Source: Rhizobiales bacterium 64-17 (lineage in GTDB: Bacteria > Pseudomonadota > Alphaproteobacteria > Rhizobiales > Xanthobacteraceae). Taken from it: 64,000 nucleotides of DNA. Each line of letters opens with the position of its first letter. Position 1 is the stretch's first letter. The DNA lies in assembly GCA_001899285.1 (NCBI GenBank), contig MKWA01000005.1, positions 119,592 to 183,591 of the forward strand. The letters run 5' to 3'. A program made the position numbers and the translations under genes. Under the pieces are notes generated by a model. That model saw nothing but the letters and a program-made list of their open reading frames with translations, had not been told where the DNA came from and did not search any database. This document shows positions 19,021-26,396 of this stretch, one piece after another.

Positions 19021-19069
19021 GCTGGAACCTCCTCGTATGAATGGCCTGCGCTGGAAAACGCAGCGAGAG

Positions 19070-19094
19070 AACGCCGGCCTTGGCTGAACGTTCC
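19070..19094 (-). promoter_or_regulatory. EcfG-type general stress response promoter
   Basis: On the minus strand GGAAC (19090-19094) is followed by exactly 16 bases and CGTT (19070-19073). GGAAC-N16/17-CGTT is the consensus of EcfG sigma factors, which run the general stress response in Alphaproteobacteria. The predicted start near 19063 gives a leader of about 40 bases carrying the AGGAGG of the 31-codon gene. Confidence 0.6.
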
Positions 19095-19184
19095 TTCAGT
19101 CCGGCGTAGCCGTCATCCCCTTGTTTTGCAATGCGTAATAAAAGTTGAAAATAATCGGGCGAAAACCGGTCAAATCGCGACGAT

Positions 19185-19877
19185 TCAGGCCGGATTCCGC
19201 AGTCTTTGCTGCAGGTCTGCCAATAAAATGCGCAGATCCAGCTCCCGGAACTCCACAAAAATTCTGCGCATCCACCGCTGCAGCTCCAGCCCGACCGTCA
19301 TCGGCACGGTGCTGATTCGCGGGCCGGAGAACGTGAACGGTGCAGTGATGTATGGACGCAGCCCCGGCGCGAGCGCCGGAAGGCGCACGGCCGCCGTGCC
19401 GGCGGGATATCGCTGCGGCGGCGCGCCGATCATCTCGTTGATCACCGGAACGACGATCAGGCCCGCGGCCTCGCGCACCAGCCGATCGTAAAATGCGCGC
19501 GACGTCGCATCGTCCGACGCGACGAACAGCACGACCGGGGCGATCCGCCGCTCGCGCGCTTCGAGCGCGAAGCCGGTGTCGCGCATCACTTCGAGAAACG
19601 GCCGCAGCGCCAGCGGCCCGACATCGACGATGCGGTTGACGCCGTCGCCGGCGATCAGCCGGTCGAACAGCGCCATCTGATCCTTGATTCCGGCGATCGA
19701 CGCGCGCTCCGCATGCGCCGGGAAAAACAGCGGCAGATCACCTTCATCGTTGAGATCGAAGGCTTCCGCCGCGCGCGCATTGAACAGGAAGAAGTCGAGC
19801 AGCAGGCGCGCGACCAGGGTGCGCCCAACCTGCGGGCGCGGCGACATCACAAGATAGATCGCGCTGCGAAACGACAT
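19185..19877 (-). CDS. Degenerate paralogue of the adjacent ParA-like ATPase
   Basis: Protein of 230 residues from the ATG at 19877 (MSFRSAIYLV). It is clearly related to its upstream neighbour: V-G-R-T-x-V-A-R-x-L-L-D-F-F against V-G-K-T-T-V-A-R-x-L-L-D-Y-F, then AFD, then DQMALFDRL against DQMKIFDTL, and MRDTGF against LRDIGF. The deviant Walker A lysines and glycines are lost (SPRPQVGRT instead of DKGGVGKTT), so ATP binding is doubtful. The frame is intact and GC3 is high, so it is a maintained gene rather than a relic. It may pair with the intact ATPase. Function unknown. Confidence 0.8.
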   Translation of the reverse strand: MSFRSAIYLVMSPRPQVGRTLVARLLLDFFLFNARAAEAFDLNDEGDLPLFFPAHAERASIAGIKDQMALFDRLIAGDGVNRIVDVGPLALRPFLEVMRDTGFALEARERRIAPVVLFVASDDATSRAFYDRLVREAAGLIVVPVINEMIGAPPQRYPAGTAAVRLPALAPGLRPYITAPFTFSGPRISTVPMTVGLELQRWMRRIFVEFRELDLRILLADLQQRLRNPA

Positions 19878-19945
19878 TCTCGAAACGACATGGCTCCAAG
19901 GATTTGCTCTCAAGCCGGCTTATCGTCGCGCACCGATGCGGGCGC

Positions 19946-20707
19946 TTATCCGGCGATCTGATGGACCGAGCCTTCCGGGCGCGCGGTGAGGCTTTCCGGC
20001 AGCTTGACCCGATCGAACTCGCTCCAGACATTGCCGAGCCAGTGCCGCACATAGCCACGCAGCACGAACGAATAATTGGCGGCATCGCCGCGCGCGGTCT
20101 TGTTGGCGACGAAAGTGACGAACGGCACCGAGGCCAGTTCGACCTGTTCGCAGGCCATTTCATTGAGCTTCGGCACGGTGATTTCCGACGCGCCACGAAT
20201 GCGCTTGAAGTAGCTGTCGTAGGTGGCCGGATCCCAGTCGAAGAAGGAAGAGGTGTTGATGAAATTCTTCACCAGGAAATAGCGCGCGTCGCCGACGAAC
20301 TGCGCGGTGTCAGCGATTTCGTCGAGCGAGGCGATCGACGGCCCGAGAATGTGGAACACGCAGAAGGTGATCTGCCCCTTCTGCACCGATTCCAGGAAGC
20401 CGATATCGCGCAGCGCCTGCAGCGTCGGCGACAGGAGCCCGGCGCGGATGTCGATCACCGTGACCTTCGCCTCGGCGGTGCCGAGGGTGTCAAAGATCTT
20501 CATCTGGTCGGGCACCGCGGTGACGTCGACCACCTCGGTCACGTCCGGATGAAACCGCTTCAGCGTGCCGCGCGGCGCTTCGGTGTCGAAGGCGCGCACG
20601 CCGATCTTGTGCGCGGTGAAGTAATCGAGCAGCGTGCGCGCGACCGTGGTCTTGCCGACGCCGCCCTTGTCCGCACCCACCAGAATAACCGCCGGTTTCA
20701 CCATCAT
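19946..20707 (-). CDS. ParA/MinD-like P-loop ATPase
   Basis: Nucleotide-binding protein of 253 residues. The deviant Walker A motif is GADKGGVGKTTVART (about residues 10-24), with the signature lysine of the ParA/MinD/Mrp class. AFDTEAPRG follows in the switch I position and VTVIDIRAG is the Walker B strand. The C-terminal part has no DNA-binding domain and no ParB gene is nearby, so plasmid or chromosome partition is unlikely; a role in positioning a complex or in regulation fits better. Start: tandem ATGs at 20707 and 20704, with GAGG upstream. A paralogue with a damaged P-loop follows after 68 bases. Confidence 0.85.
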   Translation of the reverse strand: MMVKPAVILVGADKGGVGKTTVARTLLDYFTAHKIGVRAFDTEAPRGTLKRFHPDVTEVVDVTAVPDQMKIFDTLGTAEAKVTVIDIRAGLLSPTLQALRDIGFLESVQKGQITFCVFHILGPSIASLDEIADTAQFVGDARYFLVKNFINTSSFFDWDPATYDSYFKRIRGASEITVPKLNEMACEQVELASVPFVTFVANKTARGDAANYSFVLRGYVRHWLGNVWSEFDRVKLPESLTARPEGSVHQIAG

Positions 20708-21002
20708 ATCCTCGCCGGCTGCGCCGGAACCGAATCGCCATTCAATATACGACGCGCGCGCGATTGGATCGAACACGCGCGCGCGACGATGCACCGTTTC
20801 TATCGCGGCTCCGCACGGCGCATCGCATTGCGCAACTCCGCGCCCGTGATCGTGCTGCGCGATCATGCGGCGACAGACACGGTGGCGGCGGGCGTCACGT
20901 CCGGAGGCGCGGAGCGCGGGCCGCCGACCGCTTCCGCCCTGTCCCGGCGAGAAACGGCTATCCCCCGGAATTCACAGCACTAATTGCGGTGTATGATTAG
21001 CC

Positions 21003-21123
21003 CATAGGCCAAATCTATCTCTCGTTGACAGCAAGGCGTCGCGCCCGCCATGTCAGGAACGCTGATATCCGGACGAAGCGAGGAAGAACCCGCCAGAACA
21101 TGGGCGTTCCGGGCGGGTTTTTC
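21003..21123 (+). ncRNA. Candidate intergenic small RNA
   Basis: The 494-base interval 20708-21201 lies between two minus-strand genes, yet it contains a plus-strand intrinsic terminator: AACCCGCC (21087-21094) pairs with GGCGGGTT (21112-21119), followed by TTTTTCTTT. A TATGAT -10 box (20992-20997) with a weak TTCACA (20971-20976) predicts a start near 21003. The roughly 120-base transcript could fold into TGACA/TGTCA around GGCG/CGCC (21026-21055), CGCT/AGCG (21060-21080) and the terminator. No convincing ORF is present. The rest of the interval shows nothing else. Boundaries are approximate and expression is inferred. Confidence 0.4.
21087..21123 (+). terminator. Plus-strand intrinsic terminator in a minus-strand region
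   Basis: An 8-bp stem, AACCCGCC/GGCGGGTT, has a smaller GAAC/GTTC pairing inside its loop and is followed by five Ts. On the minus strand the hairpin is not followed by a T tract, so its polarity is plus. It is the main evidence for the candidate small RNA. Confidence 0.7.
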
Positions 21124-21201
21124 TTTGCGCTGCGTCCAGGGCCGGATGCGGCCGTTAAAAGCACGGCGCGGCAATAGCTTAAGCCGGATTTGGATCGAGA
21201 C

Positions 21202-22734
21202 TCAGGTCCGGTGCGCGGCCTGCTCCAGCCCAGCCTCCTCCGTCAGACTGGCGAGATCGCGGAAAATCGAGGCGACGGCGAGCTGCCGGCCACCCTTCAT
21301 GTAGCGCAGCAGGCAGTCCTTGCCGGCGATGCTGCCCTCGACGACGATCTCGTCCCATTCCTCTGCGTGACCGACATAGTTGATCGGCACGTCGTAGTGC
21401 TGGCTCCAGAAGAACGGCACGGCGTCGAACGCGGTCCTCTCCCCGAGCATGTTGAGCGCGGCGACCTGCCCCTGGCGTTGCGCCACCACCCAGTGCTCGA
21501 CGCGGATATGCGCGCCGCTGTGCGGGTCCGGCCAGCGCGCGATGTCGCCGGCAGCATAAATGCCCGGCGCGCTGGTCCTGAGGAATTGATCCACCACCAC
21601 ACCGCGATCGAGGACGAGACCGGCTCGCTCCGCGAGATCGAGTCTCGGTTTGACGCCGACGCCTTCTACCACCAGATCGGCATCGACGATGGCGCCGCTC
21701 TTCAATGTCGCACGCCTTCCATCGTAGCGCACGACCGTCTCACCGAGATGGAACACGACGCCGTGCTGCTCGTGCAGCGCGCGCACGAAATCGCCCATCG
21801 CCGCGCCAAGCACGCGCTCCATCGGCCGCGCTTCCGGCGCGACCACATGCACGTCGAGTCCACGCGTGCGCAGCGATGCCGCCACTTCGAGACCGATGAA
21901 GCTCGCACCGACCACCAAGACGCACCGCGCCGTCGCGGCGGCGTCGATAATGGCGCGGCAATCGGCCTGCGACCGCAAGGTGAAAATCCTGTCATCCGCG
22001 CCACCGGGAATCGGCAACCGCACCGGCGCGGCGCCGGTGGCCAGAAGCAGCGCGTCGAACACCAGTGTTTCACCCTCTGCCAGCGTAACGGCGCGCGCAT
22101 CCGGATCGATGGCGGCGACCTGTTGCCCCAGTCTCAAGTCGATCTCCGAGTCGCGGTAGAAATCCTCGGAGCGCAGCGGCAGCCAGTCCTCCGGCGCGCT
22201 GCCGGCGAGATAGTCCTTCGACAGATTGGGCCGGTCCACCGGCAGCGACGCCTCCTGGCCGATCATCGTCAGGCGTCCGTCATAGCCGCGCCGACACAGC
22301 ATCTCCGCCGCCGCGAACCCCGCGGCGCCGGCACCGACAATGACAATCGTGCGCGGACGCGGGGCCGGCGATGAGGCTGCGGATGACGGCGCGGCGCTCC
22401 GTTTGTCGCGCACCACGATCCGGTCGCCGGTCCGCTCCACCTGCCATACATCGAGCGGCGCGAAGGCCGGCGCACAGGTCGCTTCGCCACTGCGCAGATC
22501 GAAACAGGCGTGATGCCACGGACAGCGGATCGTCGTGCCGGTGATCAGACCCTCGGCCAGCGGGCCGTGATAGTGCGTGCAATAAGCATCGACGGCGAAG
22601 ACGTCGTCGCCGGTCTTCACCAGCAGCACCGCACGGTCGCCGACATGGCCGACGAGCTTTCCGTCGAGCAGATCAGCGATGGCGACCCCCTGCGTCAGAT
22701 CAGGGCCGGCAGGCATATTTTGATCGTCCGACAT
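21202..22734 (-). CDS. Rieske-domain FAD-dependent oxidoreductase (AIFL-like)
   Basis: Protein of 510 residues that joins an N-terminal Rieske ferredoxin domain to an FAD/NAD(P) disulfide-reductase-like domain. The [2Fe-2S] ligands are C52 and H54 (CTHYH) and C71 and H74 (CPWHH). An FAD motif, IVGAGAAGFAAAEML, begins near residue 130, a NAD(P) motif, VVGASFIGLEVAASL, near 275, and GIYAAGDIARWP near 395 binds FAD. The layout matches the apoptosis-inducing-factor-like reductases, which pass electrons from NAD(P)H to an unknown acceptor. AAGGAG precedes the ATG by 6 bases. It begins 27 bases after folE ends, so they are probably cotranscribed. Confidence 0.92.
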   Translation of the reverse strand: MSDDQNMPAGPDLTQGVAIADLLDGKLVGHVGDRAVLLVKTGDDVFAVDAYCTHYHGPLAEGLITGTTIRCPWHHACFDLRSGEATCAPAFAPLDVWQVERTGDRIVVRDKRSAAPSSAASSPAPRPRTIVIVGAGAAGFAAAEMLCRRGYDGRLTMIGQEASLPVDRPNLSKDYLAGSAPEDWLPLRSEDFYRDSEIDLRLGQQVAAIDPDARAVTLAEGETLVFDALLLATGAAPVRLPIPGGADDRIFTLRSQADCRAIIDAAATARCVLVVGASFIGLEVAASLRTRGLDVHVVAPEARPMERVLGAAMGDFVRALHEQHGVVFHLGETVVRYDGRRATLKSGAIVDADLVVEGVGVKPRLDLAERAGLVLDRGVVVDQFLRTSAPGIYAAGDIARWPDPHSGAHIRVEHWVVAQRQGQVAALNMLGERTAFDAVPFFWSQHYDVPINYVGHAEEWDEIVVEGSIAGKDCLLRYMKGGRQLAVASIFRDLASLTEEAGLEQAAHRT

Positions 22735-22761
22735 TGTGCTCTCCTTCCCTGATGCTGGCTG

Positions 22762-23409
22762 CTACTGCACCGCCATCATGAAGTCCTGACGCAACTGCGA
22801 ATCGTCGCGAAAGCAGCCGAGCATCCGGCTGGTGACGAGATCCGTGTCGGGCTTGTGGACGCCGCGCGTCGTCATGCAATGATGCGCCGCCTTGACAACG
22901 ACCGCGACGCCCTTCGGTTGCAGGATTTTGTCGATGGTGTCGGCGATCTGCGCCGTCATCTTCTCTTGCACCTGCAGGCGGCGGGCGAACACATCGACCA
23001 CGCGCGCGAGCTTGCTGATGCCGACCACGCGCCCATCCGGCACATAACCGACCCAGACGCGACCGATCACCGGCGCCATGTGATGCTCGCAATGGCTTTC
23101 GAACGGGATGCCGCGCATCAGCACCATCTCGTCGTAGCCGCCGACCTCCTCGAAGATGCGGGCGAGATAATCCGCCGGGTCCTGCGCATAACCGGCGAAA
23201 TATTCCTCGAACGCGCGGGTGACGCGCGCCGGCGTCTCCTGCAAACCCTCGCGCTCGGGATCGTCACCGGTCCAGCGGATCAGGGTGCGCACCGCCGCCT
23301 CGGCCTCGGTCCGGCTGGGTTTTTGAATGGACTTGTGATTTGGCTTCTGCATCTCGGCAGTCGCCTGCTCGCGCGGCTCGAGCACGCGCACATGCAAATT
23401 CATTGGCAT
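22762..23409 (-). CDS. folE: GTP cyclohydrolase I
   Basis: First enzyme of tetrahydrofolate and pterin synthesis: it turns GTP into 7,8-dihydroneopterin triphosphate in the cytosol. The 215-residue protein has EGLQETPARVTRAFEEYFAGY, the zinc-binding CEHHMAPVIGRVWVGYVP block (Cys and His ligands), SKLARVVDVFARRLQVQE and CMTTRGV with the third ligand, all in family order. ATG at 23409 follows AGGAG by 4 bases; ATG at 23403 is equally possible. The first 45 residues are variable. It lies just upstream of the Rieske reductase gene on the same strand. Confidence 0.96.
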   Translation of the reverse strand: MPMNLHVRVLEPREQATAEMQKPNHKSIQKPSRTEAEAAVRTLIRWTGDDPEREGLQETPARVTRAFEEYFAGYAQDPADYLARIFEEVGGYDEMVLMRGIPFESHCEHHMAPVIGRVWVGYVPDGRVVGISKLARVVDVFARRLQVQEKMTAQIADTIDKILQPKGVAVVVKAAHHCMTTRGVHKPDTDLVTSRMLGCFRDDSQLRQDFMMAVQ

Positions 23410-23544
23410 TGTCTCCTGGCCTGATCCTGCCCATTGGATGGCGCAGATCAGCGGAGGTTCCCGACCAAAGACGAATTAACCGCGCGCGTCGTCCATCGCG
23501 CGACGAGCGGCCGCATCTGCACCCGGCCGTGGCCGATCCGGGCG

Positions 23545-24180
23545 CTATTTCTTCGGGCGCTTCGGTTTCGCGGGCGTGGTCACGTCACGCCCCCGTTTTG
23601 CGCCGAACGCCTTGGCGAGATTGATCGAATAAGGCGTCTCGTCGGCGACATGATGCAGGAAATTCCCCACCACGGTGATGTCGCGCGTGCTGTTGCCGAC
23701 GAACAGCCTGTCATTGATCTCCTGCAGCACCGGCGTCAGCCGTGCCAGAATCTCGTGGCCCTTGTCGGTCAGATTGATCAGCACGGCGCGGGTGTCGCGC
23801 GGGTGCGGCTGCTTATGCAGAATGCGCTTTCGCACCAGCTTGCCCACTTCCGCCGTCACATTGGCGGCGGCGACGTGGACCTCGCGCGCGAGCGAACTGA
23901 TGCCGACCTCGCCTTTTTGTTCCTGCTGCCAGGTCGCAAGCAGGATCGCGAACTCCGCCGCGCTCAAATCCACGGTCGTCGCCAGCGCGCGGCGCAGCGC
24001 CAGCATGCCGGCGGCCGCCGCGAACAGGTCGGCAATGAACTCGCGGAATTTCAGGTCCGAGCCGTCCACCAGCAGTTCGGGCAGGCTGGTGGTCAGGCCG
24101 TCTGACTGCGCCGGGAGCGCGGGCCGCCGGGTCGTGCGGGCCATGGAGTTCTTCTTGGGTTTGTCGATCGTGCGCGCCAT
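23545..24180 (-). CDS. MarR family transcriptional regulator
   Basis: Winged-helix regulator of 211 residues, longer than most MarR proteins because of a basic N-terminal extension of about 30 residues and a C-terminal Lys/Pro/Arg tail. The core has DLSAAEFAILLATW, the recognition-helix region VHVAAANVTAEVGKLVRKRIL and the wing HPRDTRAVLINLTDKG. It is the closest regulator to the flavin reductase, MFS carrier and HpaB-type gene, and the palindrome at 26306-26319 is a reasonable target. ATG at 24180 is used; ATG at 24144 would remove 12 residues. The signal ligand is probably an aromatic compound, by analogy only. Confidence 0.87.
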   Translation of the reverse strand: MARTIDKPKKNSMARTTRRPALPAQSDGLTTSLPELLVDGSDLKFREFIADLFAAAAGMLALRRALATTVDLSAAEFAILLATWQQEQKGEVGISSLAREVHVAAANVTAEVGKLVRKRILHKQPHPRDTRAVLINLTDKGHEILARLTPVLQEINDRLFVGNSTRDITVVGNFLHHVADETPYSINLAKAFGAKRGRDVTTPAKPKRPKK

Positions 24181-24281
24181 GAAACGTGGCCGCCGGGCGC
24201 AAAACAGGCGCCAATGCCAGACACCGGGCGGTGCCAGTCCCTTACACGATGGGGCGCGGCCGCGGAATACTCATCCCGCCG

Positions 24282-24833
24282 TCACCAGCCGTGCAGCCAC
24301 ATATTATCGTCGGGGGCACGGACGCCGTCGCTGACGAGGCGCTGGTAGCGGCCGGAGAAAAACACCAGCGGCATGCGGCCAGGCTGGTGCTGGGTGTAGC
24401 CAGTCACCTCGACCACGAAAATCTCATGGTCGCCGCCATCATAGACCGCATACGGCCGGCACTCGAAATGCAGCATCACCTCGGGCGGCAACGGCACACC
24501 GTTTTGCCCACGGCGCTCGGGAAGGCCGGCCCATTTCGCGCCGGTTGCCTTGGCGAAGCGGTTGGAAAGCTCGGTCTGCTGTTCCCCCAGCATGGAGATC
24601 GCCAGGGTCTTGGCCGCGCGCCACTGCGGCAGACTGAGCGCGGTGCGCGCGAGGCTGAACAACACCAGCGGCGGATCGAGCGACACGGAGTTGAACGAGC
24701 TGACGGTCGCACCGAGCTTCACGCCATCGACCTCGGCGGTGATGATGGCGACCCCGGTCGCGAATTGACCGAGGGCGTTGCGGAACGCGCGCGGGTCCAT
24801 GCCCGAATCCCTGCCGCCGGTCGTGTCGCTCAT
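24282..24833 (-). CDS. Flavin reductase family protein (HpaC-like)
   Basis: NAD(P)H:flavin oxidoreductase of 183 residues, which supplies reduced flavin to a partner monooxygenase. The flavin-binding blocks are FATGVAIITAEVDGVKLGATVSSFNSVSLDPPLVLFSLAR (about residues 22-60; ATVSSFNSVSLDPP is diagnostic) and the C-terminal FFSGRYQRL. AGGGGG lies 8 bases before the ATG at 24833. It sits in the cluster with a divergent HpaB-type monooxygenase, its likely partner, and between a MarR gene and an MFS gene, all on the minus strand. Confidence 0.92.
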   Translation of the reverse strand: MSDTTGGRDSGMDPRAFRNALGQFATGVAIITAEVDGVKLGATVSSFNSVSLDPPLVLFSLARTALSLPQWRAAKTLAISMLGEQQTELSNRFAKATGAKWAGLPERRGQNGVPLPPEVMLHFECRPYAVYDGGDHEIFVVEVTGYTQHQPGRMPLVFFSGRYQRLVSDGVRAPDDNMWLHGW

Positions 24834-24924
24834 GTCAGCCCCCTGTTCCTCGCCGGAACGGATTCAAAACCGCCGTTCGCCGAAGCTTGAAGCGTTCTCG
24901 CCTCACCCGGCGATCGCGCGGGAC

Positions 24925-24945
24925 GGTGGCGCCGTCGGCGCCACC
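24925..24945. other. Perfect stem-loop between MFS and flavin reductase genes
   Basis: GGTGGCGCC (24925-24933) and GGCGCCACC (24937-24945) form a 9-bp stem with a GTC loop. No T tract follows on either strand, so it may attenuate or stabilise the polycistronic minus-strand message rather than end it. Confidence 0.4.
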
Positions 24946-25003
24946 GCTTTCGCTGGTGAAGTTCAACTCCATCACCCGGTTTGTATCCCGGTCGCGCGGG
25001 TAA

Positions 25004-26251
25004 TCAGTAACGCTTGATGAGCGGCAGCATCGCCACCGAACCAATCACGCCGGCACCGACCAGCACCAGCAATCCGGCATTGAAATTGCCGGACGTGCCG
25101 ATGATCCATCCCATCAGCAGCGGCGAGCAGGCACCGATCAGGTTGCCCGCGCCGTTATAGACGCCGACGCCGGAGGCCGTGACCGACGGCGGGATGATCT
25201 GCGCGGCCATCGCGAACAGCGGCGGCAATGCTGACCCCCAGAATCCCGCGCTCAACGCCATCACGATGGCGGCGGCGTAAGGGTTCGACATCAGCGACAC
25301 CACATAAATCAGCGCGCCGGCCATGAACAGGCCAACAAAGCAGACGATCGCACGCCGGCCGATGCGGTCGGCGATGTAGCCGCCGGCGAGTTCACCGCAG
25401 AACATCAGCAGGAAGGGCAGCGAGGCGAAGATGCCCAGCGACTGGAGATTGAAGCCCTGAACCTTCTGCAGATAGCTCGGCAGCCACGCATTCAGTCCCC
25501 ACAGATAAACGAGGCAGCCGGAGTTGAAGATCAGGATCATCCAGAAACGCCAGTCCTTGAGGAAGATCGCGATATTGCCGGTCAGCGAGGTTTTTGATGC
25601 TTCGTCGGCCCGCGCTTCCGCCTCGCGATAGGCCGGCCAGTCACGCACGAAGGCAAGCACCGCCGGCACGATGATGACGATGTTCAGGATCGCCAGCGCA
25701 TAGAACGACGCGCGCCAGCCGAACGCCGCGACGAGCGCGATGGTCAGCGGAAAGCCGATCGCCGAACCGAGCGGGCTGCCGACCATCCAGACCGAATTGG
25801 CGCGGGCCTGCTCGTTCTTCGGAAACCAGCGTTTGATGACTTTATTGACGAGACTGAACTGCGGCCCCTCGGCGATGCCGAGCAGCACGCGCCAGAAGAT
25901 CATCACACCGAACGACGAGGTGGCGCCGATCAGCGCCATGAACACGCCCCACAGGGTCGCGCCGGCGACGAGGCTGCGGCGCGGCCCCCAGATATCGCCG
26001 ATGAAGCTGAGCAGAATGCCCGACACGCCGTAGGCGAGCAGGAACGACGTCATCAGCAGGCCGAGCAGCGGCGGATTGAAACCGACGCCGATGGTCTCGT
26101 TGAAATCGGCGTTGGTGAACAGCACCGCGATCGAGATGCGATCGAAGAAACCGGCGATGACGACGAGCAGCAGCACGCCGGCAACGAGCCAGCGGCGGCG
26201 CGCCTGAGGCGTGGATAACGCAGGGGTTTCCGAGATGGTTTGCGAGGTCAT
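25004..26251 (-). CDS. MFS transporter, anion:cation symporter-like
   Basis: Membrane carrier of 415 residues with about 12 membrane segments and the layout of the ACS family, which imports aromatic and other organic acids. DRISIAVLFTNADFNETIGVGFNPP follows segment one, LLSFIGDIWGPRRSLV is the loop 2-3 motif, and RVLLGIAEGPQFSLVNKVIKRWFPKNEQARANS lies at segments four to five (about residues 120-155). The ATG at 26251 is chosen because AGGAAG lies 6 bases upstream; a TTG at 26257 is in frame. It diverges from the HpaB-type gene and probably imports its substrate. Confidence 0.9.
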   Translation of the reverse strand: MTSQTISETPALSTPQARRRWLVAGVLLLVVIAGFFDRISIAVLFTNADFNETIGVGFNPPLLGLLMTSFLLAYGVSGILLSFIGDIWGPRRSLVAGATLWGVFMALIGATSSFGVMIFWRVLLGIAEGPQFSLVNKVIKRWFPKNEQARANSVWMVGSPLGSAIGFPLTIALVAAFGWRASFYALAILNIVIIVPAVLAFVRDWPAYREAEARADEASKTSLTGNIAIFLKDWRFWMILIFNSGCLVYLWGLNAWLPSYLQKVQGFNLQSLGIFASLPFLLMFCGELAGGYIADRIGRRAIVCFVGLFMAGALIYVVSLMSNPYAAAIVMALSAGFWGSALPPLFAMAAQIIPPSVTASGVGVYNGAGNLIGACSPLLMGWIIGTSGNFNAGLLVLVGAGVIGSVAMLPLIKRY

Positions 26252-26293
26252 GAGCAACTTCCTTTGGTGTTTCCCGGCCGTTTTATAATTTAA

Positions 26294-26321
26294 TTGCCAA
26301 TGTAAGATACATATGTATCAT
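26294..26321 (+). promoter_or_regulatory. hpaB-type promoter with perfect 14-bp palindrome
   Basis: TTGCCA (26294-26299) and TATCAT (26316-26321) are separated by 16 bases. The perfect palindrome GATACATATGTATC (26306-26319) fills the spacer and overlaps the -10 box, the usual place for a MarR operator. The local sequence is AT-rich against the GC-rich background. The same site lies upstream of the divergent MFS - flavin reductase - MarR genes, so one regulator could control both sides. Confidence 0.6.
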
Positions 26322-26396
26322 AGCAAAAATCAAGCGCGCTGATCGGACCCTTCGGGCGGCGCAATCGCCGGAGAGCGAACAAACGGGAGGACGGCC

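Noticed and set aside
19168..19173. TTGACC as a sigma70 -35 box for the 31-codon gene
   Set aside because: No acceptable -10 box lies 16-18 bases further on; the EcfG-type motif nearer the gene fits better.
19946..20707. Plasmid partition gene parA
   Set aside because: No ParB partner, no centromere-like iterons and no DNA-binding N-terminus; surroundings are chromosomal.
24925..24945. Intrinsic terminator between MFS and flavin reductase genes
   Set aside because: The stem is strong but no T tract follows on either strand, so it is listed only as a stem-loop.
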